Shown here: positions 57,489 through 64,000 of the stretch, in pieces
How the letters are laid out: each line of letters starts with the position of its first letter
How positions within the stretch are numbered: position 1 is the stretch's first letter
Source: Streptomyces lincolnensis
GTDB taxonomy: Bacteria > Actinomycetota > Actinomycetes > Streptomycetales > Streptomycetaceae
NCBI RefSeq assembly: GCF_021173675.1
Contig: NZ_JAIHON010000003.1
Location: 62,001 to 126,000 of the forward strand
Direction of reading: 5' to 3'
Length of the DNA: 64,000 nt
Notes under the pieces: model-generated
Seen by the model: only the letters and a program-made list of their open reading frames with translations
Told to the model about the DNA's origin: nothing
Database searches by the model: none
Position numbers and translations under genes: made by a program

Positions 57489-57605
57489 TCAGAGACAGAG
57501 CGTGAGGCTCGCCGCGCTGACGCAGGACAGCAGGCTGAGGGTGCTGGGGCCACCGCCCTCGGTGCGCTCTTCGGTCTCCATCGTCTGCAGGTCGAGAAGT
57601 GCCAT
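57489..57605 (-). CDS. amfS: AmfS/RamS, SapB-type class III lanthipeptide precursor
   Basis: The 38-residue precursor starts MALLDLQTMETEERTEGGG, with the LLDLQ leader motif recognised by class III synthetases. It ends in the core STLSLLSCVSAASLTLCL. The two Ser-x2-Ser-x-x-x-Cys-like blocks (STLSLLSC and SAASLTLC) would form two lanthionine rings, as in SapB and AmfS. SapB is a surfactant that lets aerial hyphae escape the water surface. GGAAGGA lies seven bases upstream of the ATG. It sits 58 bases after amfT and before a hairpin and the exporter genes. Confidence 0.96.
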   Translation of the reverse strand: MALLDLQTMETEERTEGGGPSTLSLLSCVSAASLTLCL

Positions 57606-57663
57606 GTCGTTTTCCTTCCTTCGGTGTCGTCTCCCGTGGGGACGGGGTTGCGTCACGGCTCCG

Positions 57664-60273
57664 TCAGGTCGCGGAACCGCGCTGTGGGGGCCGCCCGATC
57701 GGCGGCAGGAACGGCAGGTGAGCCTCGGTCCGGGTGCCGAGGGCCGCGCCGAGCGCGAGCAGGCACCCTGCCGTTCCGGTGCCCAGGTCCATCGACAGAC
57801 GCATCATCTGGTGTCCTGGGAAGGCCAGTTGGCCCTGGTACGACATCGCGAACCAGCCGAGTCCGGCGATCTGTTCGGCGAGCCGTGCGTCACTCGCGCC
57901 GGGCGTGCCGGTGCGAGCGAGGTGCAGGATCATTCCGGCGCGGCCCTGGAGCAGGCCGGGCTGCACGTAGAAGCGGCTGGTCGCGGCGGTCAGGATGCCG
58001 CTCCGGGCGCGCTCGAACTCCCCGTCGGCATCGGTGACATGGGCCAGGAGGTCGTCCAGGACCATCCCGATGCCCGCACTCCCGTCGCCGAGGTACGGCA
58101 GCGTCCGCCAGCCCTCGTCGACCTCCAGCGAGCCGCCCGGGTGCGTCACACAGCACGCCAGGTCCCGGCGCAACGCCACCCCCGCAGCGTCCAACAGCCG
58201 GGTCTCACCGGTCCGTTCGTACTGCCGCAGCAGGAACAGCGCGGGCCCGGTGGCCCCTCGCATGAGCCCGGCCCGCCGCCGGGGCGTGTCGGCCGGCGGT
58301 TCCGCGAGACGTCGTACGAGGATGTCGGCGGCCTCGGCGGCGCGGTCCCGCAGCTCCGGCTCGCCGGTCGTCCGCGCCAACTCGCCTAGCACCAGACCCA
58401 GTCCGGCAAGGCCACCGTGCAGGTCGGAGGAGAGGTTCTGCCAGCGCTCGGCGAGGATCGCCCCGATCAGGTCGAGCGCGCGCTGCCGGTGTCCGAGCCG
58501 GTCCAGGACGTGGGCGACGCCCGCGAGTCCGTCGTACAGCCCGAGTGGCGTGCCCGTCGGCGCGGGCGCGGTGCGGGCCAGCAGCCAGCGCTCGCCCTCC
58601 TCGTGGCGTTCGGCGCCGACCGCGTCCAGCGCGTACAGCACGCCGGCCGCGCCGTGCGCGAGACCGAGGCCGCCGCCGTCGTTGAACTGTGTGATGTCGC
58701 CCGGGAAGAGCCGGTCCTCGCGGTCGGGGGTGGCCGAGGCGAGGATCGCCTTGACCATGGAGTCGCGGCTGTAGGGCCAGTCGCCGGGGTCGGCATAGGC
58801 GGCCGGCAGTGCGGACGACGGCCGCGCGACCGGGTCCCGGGCGATCTCCGCGACCGCCTCGTCGAGGAACTCCCTCGGCACGTCCGGGAACTGACGGGTG
58901 ATCACCTCGGCCAGATGGGCCGCCTTGCCCCGGTCGACCACGAACAGCGTGGTGACGGGCAGGAACAGGGCGAGCCGCAGACAGGCCAGCGCGTACCGGT
59001 CGACGTCCACGCCCCTGCGGTCGGGCGGGGCGAAGAAGCCGGGATGGGCGACCACCTGGCGCCCGTTCTCCGTGACCGGTGCCGCGGCCTCGAAGTCGAG
59101 CAGGGACACCGACTCCTCGTCGGGCGCGACCATGATGTTGAAGACGTGCAGGTCGTTGAAGACGATCCCGCGCGCGTGCACCGCCTCCACCGCCCGCTCC
59201 ACCAGCCCGTGGATGCGCAGTGCCCACGCGGTGTAGTCGGCCACGGCCTCGGGGTCGGGGTCCGGGGTGAGCAGCGGGTGCCGCTCGGCGAAGAAGGAGT
59301 TGAGCGGGCGTCCCTCCAGGAAGTCCATGACGAGGAACCGGTGGTCACCGAGCGTGAACCAGTCCCGTACCTCCGGCACCACACCGGTCCCCGACGCCTG
59401 CTCCAGGGCGTACTTCTCCCGCTCCAGGCGCGCGATCGCGTCCGCCCCGTCGGAGGCCAGCCCCGCGTGCGGCCGCCCCTCCTTGAGCACCACCCTGCTC
59501 CCGTCGCGGGTGTCGGTGCCCGCGTACACCCCGCCACCGTTGGAGAAGTGCAGCGCCTTCTCGATGCGGTACGGCAGCTCGCCCACCGTCGTGGTGTTGC
59601 GGGCCGCCAGATGCGGCTGGAGGAAGGCGGGCAGCGTCACCCACTCGGGCACCTGGAAGGAGGGCGCCCGCCGGTCCGGCACCAGCGTGCCCGCGCCGTC
59701 CCGCACCGCCGGCACCAGCGAGCCCCGCTCGTCGACGACGAAGGTGCGCGCGAAGGCGCCGTAGCGGACGTAGAGCGGACCGTCGTACCAGCGCAGATCG
59801 GTGAGGATGTAGGGCCCCTCGAAGCCTTTCAGCAGGTCGCCCAGCTCGCGCAGCACGGTGTGCAGCTGCTCCTCGTCGGCCGGGTAGACGGTGACGAACT
59901 TGCCGCTGGTGTCGCGCGCCGCGTACTTGGTGTTGCGCAGGTGCAGCAGGTGCGGGCCGGGCACGAACTTGAACGGGATGCGCCGGGGCACGCAGTACTC
60001 CCACACGATCGCGGCGATCCGCTCCGCGTTCGCCCGGGTGGCCGAGGCGTGGATCTTCCAGCCCTGGGCCGGGCCCGCCACCGGGGCGCCGTCCGGGCCG
60101 AGCGGCGTCAGCGTCAGCCAGTCGCCGATGCGTGACCCGTCCCAGCCCTCGGGCACCGCCCGCCGCGCCGCCTCGTACAGCGGCGCCGCCTGCCCACCCT
60201 CCGCGGACAGCCGGTCCGGCGTCTCGTAGAAGTGTCTGTCGGCGAGCGCGTACACCTCGTACCGCTTGTCCAT
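57664..60273 (-). CDS. amfT: AmfT/RamC, class III lanthionine synthetase (LanKC)
   Basis: The 869-residue enzyme has an N-terminal lyase region (about 1-230), a Ser/Thr-kinase-like domain (about 230-500) and a LanC-like cyclase domain (about 500-869). The kinase domain has the VLKEGRPH Lys strand, HARGIVFNDLHVFNIMV as the catalytic loop and LLDFEAA as the metal loop. The cyclase domain has GLAHGAAGVLYAL, GLYDGLAGVAHVL and GDGSAGIGMVL and lacks the Cys/Cys/His zinc ligands, as in class III. It phosphorylates, dehydrates and cyclises AmfS. GGAGGGGG precedes the ATG at 60273; earlier in-frame starts are unsupported. It heads the operon amfT-amfS-amfA-amfB. Confidence 0.96.
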   Translation of the reverse strand: MDKRYEVYALADRHFYETPDRLSAEGGQAAPLYEAARRAVPEGWDGSRIGDWLTLTPLGPDGAPVAGPAQGWKIHASATRANAERIAAIVWEYCVPRRIPFKFVPGPHLLHLRNTKYAARDTSGKFVTVYPADEEQLHTVLRELGDLLKGFEGPYILTDLRWYDGPLYVRYGAFARTFVVDERGSLVPAVRDGAGTLVPDRRAPSFQVPEWVTLPAFLQPHLAARNTTTVGELPYRIEKALHFSNGGGVYAGTDTRDGSRVVLKEGRPHAGLASDGADAIARLEREKYALEQASGTGVVPEVRDWFTLGDHRFLVMDFLEGRPLNSFFAERHPLLTPDPDPEAVADYTAWALRIHGLVERAVEAVHARGIVFNDLHVFNIMVAPDEESVSLLDFEAAAPVTENGRQVVAHPGFFAPPDRRGVDVDRYALACLRLALFLPVTTLFVVDRGKAAHLAEVITRQFPDVPREFLDEAVAEIARDPVARPSSALPAAYADPGDWPYSRDSMVKAILASATPDREDRLFPGDITQFNDGGGLGLAHGAAGVLYALDAVGAERHEEGERWLLARTAPAPTGTPLGLYDGLAGVAHVLDRLGHRQRALDLIGAILAERWQNLSSDLHGGLAGLGLVLGELARTTGEPELRDRAAEAADILVRRLAEPPADTPRRRAGLMRGATGPALFLLRQYERTGETRLLDAAGVALRRDLACCVTHPGGSLEVDEGWRTLPYLGDGSAGIGMVLDDLLAHVTDADGEFERARSGILTAATSRFYVQPGLLQGRAGMILHLARTGTPGASDARLAEQIAGLGWFAMSYQGQLAFPGHQMMRLSMDLGTGTAGCLLALGAALGTRTEAHLPFLPPIGRPPQRGSAT

Positions 60274-60330
60274 GCGACCCCCTCCGTGGAACCGGCAACG
60301 AGCCTTCCAGTGGGCCGACGGGTGCGGACA

Positions 60331-60373
60331 GTCACGGCTGTCACGAGATCGCCGTGCGGAACGCATGCGTCAA
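60331..60373 (-). promoter_or_regulatory. Candidate amfT promoter with direct repeats
   Basis: TTGACG (minus strand, 60368-60373) could be a -35 region. GTCACG occurs twice at nine-base spacing (60331-60336, 60340-60345). They could be activator half-sites for AmfR, although their position downstream of the -35 is unusual. The assignment is tentative. Confidence 0.3.
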
Positions 60374-60461
60374 GTCTTGTTCGGTCGGTTTCGAGCGCGG
60401 CCTCCGCGCGGGCTCCACGGAACGGTCACAGGGGCTGCGCACGTGCCGGATACGCGCTGTA

Positions 60462-62918
60462 ATGGCGGACGTGGTCAGTGAGGGCGCTGCGGGACGCAGA
60501 TCGAGAACCGTGCGTGCCGAAGACGCCCTGAAAACGCTCACCACCGATCCCGACTCGCGCGAACGGCTCCGCCGCGTCCTGGAGCAGGCACTGGTCTTCG
60601 CGGGAGCGACCTTCGCCGCCGTGTACACCCCCAGTGCGGACGGCGACCCGCTCTGCCTGGTCGAGTCCGTCGGCGTCCCCAGGACCTTCTACGGTCTGCG
60701 GGACAGCTACACCCGCTCGGGGCGCTCCCCGGTGGCCGAGGTGCTGCGTACCGGACGCCCCCTGTGGCTGGGCCCCGCGGAGCTCGCCGCCTTCCCGGAG
60801 TCCCGGCGGACCCCTGCGCGGGAGTTCTCCCTGGCCGTCCTGCCCGGCCAGGGGGACGGCGGCGGGACCTGCCTGCTCGCGGTGAGCGAGGAGGCGGCCG
60901 GCTTCGACAGCGAGGGCCGAGCCTGCCTGGAACTGATCGCCGACGCCGTGATCGGCCCGGTCCTGGGCCGCCCGGCCGAGGGCGAGGAACTCCAGTCGGG
61001 CGCCTTCAGCCTCGCCATGGACAGCGGACGCGTCGAGGTCGGCGACGACATCCTGGAGCTGTTCGGCCTCTCCCGTGAGGCGTTCGACGGCAAGGTCGAG
61101 ACCCTGCTCGGGCTGACCGTGCCCGAGGACCTGCCCTCCCTGATGTCCGTGGTGGAGGCCGACCACATGTCCATCGGCGAGCGCGAGCTGGAGTTCCGGG
61201 TGCTCCAGCCCACCGGACCACCCCGGTGGCTGCGGCTGAGCGGCCGGCTCCTGCCCGGCGGTGAGGGCCGTCCGGCCCGGCTGGTGGGCACGGTCGGCGA
61301 CGTCTCCGCGCTGCGCTCCGACGTCACCGACGTGGCCCGGGTGCAGCGCCTGGCCGCAGCCCTCGCCGTCGCCGGCACCGTCCACGACGTAAGCCAGGCC
61401 GTCGTCTCCGCGCTGCGCGGCCCGCTCCAGGCCGACCGGATCGCCCTCGCCGAGCTGGAGAACGAACGGCTCGTCGTCACCGTCCTCGACCCGCCCGAAC
61501 CGGAGGCCTGGCCCGAGCTGTGGCGCATGGAGTGGCGCAGCGAGTGGCCCGACGCGCCGGTGCGGGCCATGCCCACGCTCGCCGCCGCGCTGCGCGAGGG
61601 CCGCGCCCAGATCTGGCCCGCCGGAGCCGCCCTGGAGCCCGCCCTCGCCGACGTCGGCCCCGGCGGCCTCGCCGTACTGCCGCTGCCCGCCGCCGGCCGG
61701 ATGGCCGGGGCCTGTCTGATCGGCTGGGACGCCCCGCACGACTTCGGCACCGACGAACGCGCCCTGCTCACCGCCTCCGCCGGCCTCGCCGGACAGGCCC
61801 TGATGCGCGCCCACGCCTTCGACGCCGAGCACGAACTCGTCGGCATGCTCCAGCGCCAGCTGCTGCCCCGCCGCCTGCCCAAGCTGCCCGGCGCGGTCGC
61901 CGTCGCCCGCTACCTGCCGAGCACCGCGGGACTGGAACTCGGCGGCGACTGGTACGACGTGATCCCGCTGCCCGACAACCACGTCGCCCTCGTCATCGGC
62001 GACGTCCAGGGCCACAGCGCGGGCGCCGCCACCCTCATGGGCCAGATGCGCACCGCGCTGCGCGCCTACGCCGTCGAGGGGCACCCGCCGGACGTGGTCG
62101 TCTCGCACGCCAACCGGCTGCTGACGGACATGGAGACCGACCTGTTCGCCACCTGCGCCTACGTCGACGTCGACCTGGAGGAGGGCTCCGCCTGGTGCGT
62201 GCGCGCCGGACACCTGCCGCCGGTGCTGCGTCACCCGGACGGCAGTACGGAGATCGCCGAGGCCGAGGGCGGGCCACCGCTGGGCGTGGTCACCCAGGCC
62301 GACTTCCCGATGAGCCCGCTGCGACTGCAACCCGGCACCGTCATCGCCCTGACCACCGACGGCCTCGTCGAGACCACCGAGGACGACATCGACGTGGGCA
62401 TGGACCGCTTCGCGCACGGCCTGGCCGTCTCCGACCCCACCCACCTGGGCCTCGTCGCCGACGCCCTGCTCGGCAACGCCCGCCGCAGCGACGACGTCGC
62501 CCTGCTCCTGCTGCGCTACGACGGCATGGCCACCCGCCCCCAGCGCGAGGGCTGGACCGTGTGGCGCGTTCCGCAGGCCGTCGGCCAGGCCCGCCGCTTC
62601 ACCCGCCGCACCCTGCGCACCTGGGGGGTGCCGGCGGACGACATGGACGCCGTGCTGCTGGTCGTCTCCGAACTCGTCACCAACGCCCTCGTGCACACCG
62701 ACGGCCGGGTCCGCCTCGACCTCACCCGGATCAACCACCGGCTGCGCGTCGCCGTCACCGACGCCTCCCCGCGCACCCCGGTCAAGCCCACCAGCATCGG
62801 CTGGGAGGCCACCGGCGGACGCGGCATCCTCCTGGTCGAGGCACTGTCGGCCGCGTGGGGGACCGTGCCGGTCAGCGGCGGCAAGCAGGTCTGGAGCGAA
62901 CTGACGCTGCGCGGGTGA
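60462..62918 (+). CDS. GAF/PAS sensor with SpoIIE-type PP2C phosphatase and anti-sigma-kinase-like ATPase domain
   Basis: The 818-residue protein has an N-terminal GAF-like domain (about 25-170), a PAS domain (about 185-290) and a second GAF (about 300-450). A PPM/SpoIIE phosphatase (about 465-685) has LGGDWYDVIPLPDNHVALVIGDVQGHSAGAATLMGQMR. A C-terminal HATPase_c (about 700-818) has LLVVSELVTNALVHTDGRVRLDL and GGRGILLVEALSAAWG. Like the product of 17761-20139, it probably controls the phosphorylation of a STAS anti-anti-sigma factor. It is divergent from amfT with about 190 bases between. The ATG at 60462 has a weak binding site, and in-frame GTG codons slightly downstream are alternatives. 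Confidence 0.9.
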   Translation: MADVVSEGAAGRRSRTVRAEDALKTLTTDPDSRERLRRVLEQALVFAGATFAAVYTPSADGDPLCLVESVGVPRTFYGLRDSYTRSGRSPVAEVLRTGRPLWLGPAELAAFPESRRTPAREFSLAVLPGQGDGGGTCLLAVSEEAAGFDSEGRACLELIADAVIGPVLGRPAEGEELQSGAFSLAMDSGRVEVGDDILELFGLSREAFDGKVETLLGLTVPEDLPSLMSVVEADHMSIGERELEFRVLQPTGPPRWLRLSGRLLPGGEGRPARLVGTVGDVSALRSDVTDVARVQRLAAALAVAGTVHDVSQAVVSALRGPLQADRIALAELENERLVVTVLDPPEPEAWPELWRMEWRSEWPDAPVRAMPTLAAALREGRAQIWPAGAALEPALADVGPGGLAVLPLPAAGRMAGACLIGWDAPHDFGTDERALLTASAGLAGQALMRAHAFDAEHELVGMLQRQLLPRRLPKLPGAVAVARYLPSTAGLELGGDWYDVIPLPDNHVALVIGDVQGHSAGAATLMGQMRTALRAYAVEGHPPDVVVSHANRLLTDMETDLFATCAYVDVDLEEGSAWCVRAGHLPPVLRHPDGSTEIAEAEGGPPLGVVTQADFPMSPLRLQPGTVIALTTDGLVETTEDDIDVGMDRFAHGLAVSDPTHLGLVADALLGNARRSDDVALLLLRYDGMATRPQREGWTVWRVPQAVGQARRFTRRTLRTWGVPADDMDAVLLVVSELVTNALVHTDGRVRLDLTRINHRLRVAVTDASPRTPVKPTSIGWEATGGRGILLVEALSAAWGTVPVSGGKQVWSELTLRG

Positions 62919-62974
62919 GGACGGCCCGCCCAGCGGGGTACCCGGGGCCGAGACACCCGACAAGGAGGCACGTC

Positions 62975-63394
62975 ATGCCCCAGCACGTCAGCGACATCAT
63001 GACCTCCGCGCCCGTCACCGTGGAACCGCAGACCTCCGTGACCGCGGTGGCCCGCATCATGCGCGACCAGGACCTGGGCGCCGTCCTGGTGACGGACGGA
63101 GACGACCTGCGCGGCCTGGTCACCGACCGCGACCTGGTGGTGCGCTCGCTCGCCGACGGCGGCGACCCCGAGCAGACCACCGTCGCCGGCGCGTGCAGCG
63201 ACGACCTGGTCACCGTGACCCCCGAGGACGACCTCGACCGCGCCATCGAGCTCATGCGCGAGCACGCCGTACGCCGCATCCCGGTCGTCGACCACGGCCG
63301 CCCCGTCGGCATCGTCGCCCTCGGCGACCTGGCCATGGAACGCGACCCCGAGTCGGCCCTGGGCGACATCAGCGCGGCCCGCCCCAACACCTGA
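62975..63394 (+). CDS. Two-CBS-domain protein
   Basis: The 139-residue protein is a Bateman module: CBS1 (VSDIMTSAPVTVEPQTSVTAVARIMRDQDLGAVLVTDGDDLRGLVTDRDLVVRSLADG) and CBS2 (CSDDLVTVTPEDDLDRAIELMREHAVRRIPVVDHGRPVGIVALGDLAMER). Such stand-alone pairs bind adenosine nucleotides and sense energy state or regulate partners. AAGGAGG lies six bases before the ATG. It follows the phosphatase gene by 56 bases on the same strand, so co-transcription is likely. No partner enzyme is obvious. Confidence 0.93.
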   Translation: MPQHVSDIMTSAPVTVEPQTSVTAVARIMRDQDLGAVLVTDGDDLRGLVTDRDLVVRSLADGGDPEQTTVAGACSDDLVTVTPEDDLDRAIELMREHAVRRIPVVDHGRPVGIVALGDLAMERDPESALGDISAARPNT

Positions 63395-63536
63395 GCACTC
63401 GTACGAGTGACATGCGTGTGCGGTGCGGGGGACGAGCCGTCCGGTTTGACCGGAGTGTGGCAGGGGACCCGGAGGCGCGGACAGAACCGTCGCAGCCGCA
63501 ACGACGGTCCGAACGACAGAAGGAAGATGAAGCGCC

Positions 63537-63716
63537 GTGACCGCGCAGACCAGTGAGAAACCCGTCGCCCGTCGGCCCGAGACAGGGTGGTCCAGGGCCC
63601 GCCGCCTGCGCGGCACGCACGCCCTGCGGACCTGGCTGCCGGCCGTCGAGGAGAAGAGCGTGCCGCACGCTCCGCGGCCCGCCACCGAGGGGAACATCGT
63701 CCGCGGCGAGGACTGA
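63537..63716 (+). CDS. Small basic protein, hypothetical
   Basis: A 59-residue frame with good codon bias starts at a GTG with GAAGGAAG upstream and ends at TGA 63714-63716. The sequence TAQTSEKPVARRPETGWSRARRLRGTHALRTWLPAVEEKS is basic and probably unstructured. No family is recognised. It lies between the CBS gene and a sugar-nucleotide gene. It is real if expressed, but short length and lack of motifs keep confidence low. Confidence 0.4.
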   Translation: MTAQTSEKPVARRPETGWSRARRLRGTHALRTWLPAVEEKSVPHAPRPATEGNIVRGED

Positions 63717-63788
63717 ACCCGTGGTGGTGCCGTAACGTCCAAGCCACGCACTCGCCATGGTCCGTTCGGGCGGGCTAGGGTGAGGCAG

Positions 63789-64000
63789 ATGAAGGCACTC
63801 GTGCTGTCCGGCGGCGCCGGGACACGGTTGAGGCCGATCACGCACACCTCGGCCAAACAACTGGTACCAGTGGCGAACAAGGCTGTCCTCTTCTACGGCC
63901 TGGAATCCATCGCCGCGGCCGGTATCACCGACGTGGGAATGATCGTCGGCGACACCGCCGCGGAGATCCAGGAGGCCGTGGGGGACGGGTCGAAGTTCGG
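63789..64000 (+). CDS. Glucose-1-phosphate thymidylyltransferase (RfbA/StrD-like), 5' part
   Basis: The first 70 codons are present and the gene runs off the window. MKALVLSGGAGTRLRPITHTSAKQLVPVANKAVLFYGLESI contains the nucleotidyltransferase signature GGxGTRLxP and the KQLxPVxNKP-like strand. It joins dTTP and glucose-1-phosphate to give dTDP-glucose, the entry to deoxysugars. The LVPVANKAVL and GDTAAEIQEAVGDG elements resemble the long form found in antibiotic clusters. Several codons (ACA, TTG, AAA, CAA, GTA, CCA) are rarer than in neighbours. A TAGGGT near 63773 could be its -10 region. Confidence 0.88.
   Translation, partial: MKALVLSGGAGTRLRPITHTSAKQLVPVANKAVLFYGLESIAAAGITDVGMIVGDTAAEIQEAVGDGSKF

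Noticed and set aside
60331..60345. GTCACG direct repeats as definite AmfR binding sites
   Set aside because: The repeat is short, lies downstream of the best -35 candidate, and I cannot match it confidently to the published binding sequence. It is kept only as a low-confidence regulatory candidate.
1..64000. CRISPR arrays, complete insertion sequences, prophage or integrative-element genes
   Set aside because: No regularly spaced direct repeats with unique spacers, transposases, integrases or phage structural genes were seen. The repeats present are gapless tandem arrays or single palindromes.

Overview
This window is from a Streptomyces chromosome. Protein-coding sequence has the strong third-position G/C bias of that genus. 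It also carries a SapB-type (amf/ram) aerial-hyphae lanthipeptide cluster, a Streptomyces subtilisin inhibitor, a perfect CebR box in front of a cellulase, mycothiol/F420-type redox genes, and rare TTA leucine codons confined to three genes. No rRNA, confident tRNA, CRISPR array, complete transposon or phage gene is visible.

Layout. 1-11 kb is ordinary core and redox metabolism: a glutathionyl-hydroquinone-reductase-like enzyme, a CDF metal exporter, an F420-type oxidoreductase, a CYP105-like P450 with its 3Fe-4S ferredoxin, an ECF41-type sigma factor, an azoreductase, a TetR regulator with a double operator, an aldo/keto reductase, a PhyH dioxygenase and an AraC regulator. A 98-bp palindromic element sits between the last two convergent genes. 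11-20 kb holds the first of two unusual proteins that join sigma-like, zinc anti-sigma-like, transmembrane and ricin-lectin modules. It is followed by an ArsB-like permease, a lipoprotein, a receptor Ser/Thr kinase divergent from an ECF sigma factor, and a PAS/GAF/PP2C/ATPase sensor. 20-31.5 kb holds secreted glycoside hydrolases (GH2 and GH9), an orphan cytochrome b, an RHH/Doc-like toxin-antitoxin pair and the second sigma/ZAS/ricin paralogue, which carries a TTA codon next to another TTA-containing regulator. 31.6-44 kb is mixed: small secreted protease inhibitors, lactate monooxygenase, an NCS1 permease, STAS, a tightly packed diiron / SAM-methyltransferase / CDGSH operon, Ppx/GppA, and an MFS pump with an ArsR-SRPBCC pair.

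44-50 kb is a complete NHLM-type peptide-export operon: a GG-leader precursor, HlyD, a C39-peptidase ABC transporter and a second ABC transporter. Its precursor has a cysteine-free core and no modification enzyme nearby. 50-53 kb has a thioesterase flanked by a tandem duplication of its own 3' end, and a chymotrypsin-like protease with a Glu/Ala/Gly repeat tail. 53-60.3 kb is the amf/ram cluster: amfR, amfB, amfA, amfS and amfT. The amfB stop codon lies exactly antisense to the TTA codon of amfR. 60-64 kb has a GAF/PAS/PP2C phosphatase, a CBS-domain protein and the start of a dTDP-glucose synthase gene running off the edge.

How the parts fit. Much of the window serves surface differentiation and the secreted proteome: SapB lanthipeptide, protease and inhibitors, cellulolysis, and membrane-spanning lectin and kinase sensors. 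Three TTA codons suggest that one of the ricin-sigma paralogues, its neighbouring regulator and amfR are timed by the bldA tRNA. The least described elements are the sigma/ZAS/ricin fusion pair with a shared upstream element, the NHLM exporter with its unmodified-looking precursor, and the diiron-methyltransferase-CDGSH operon.
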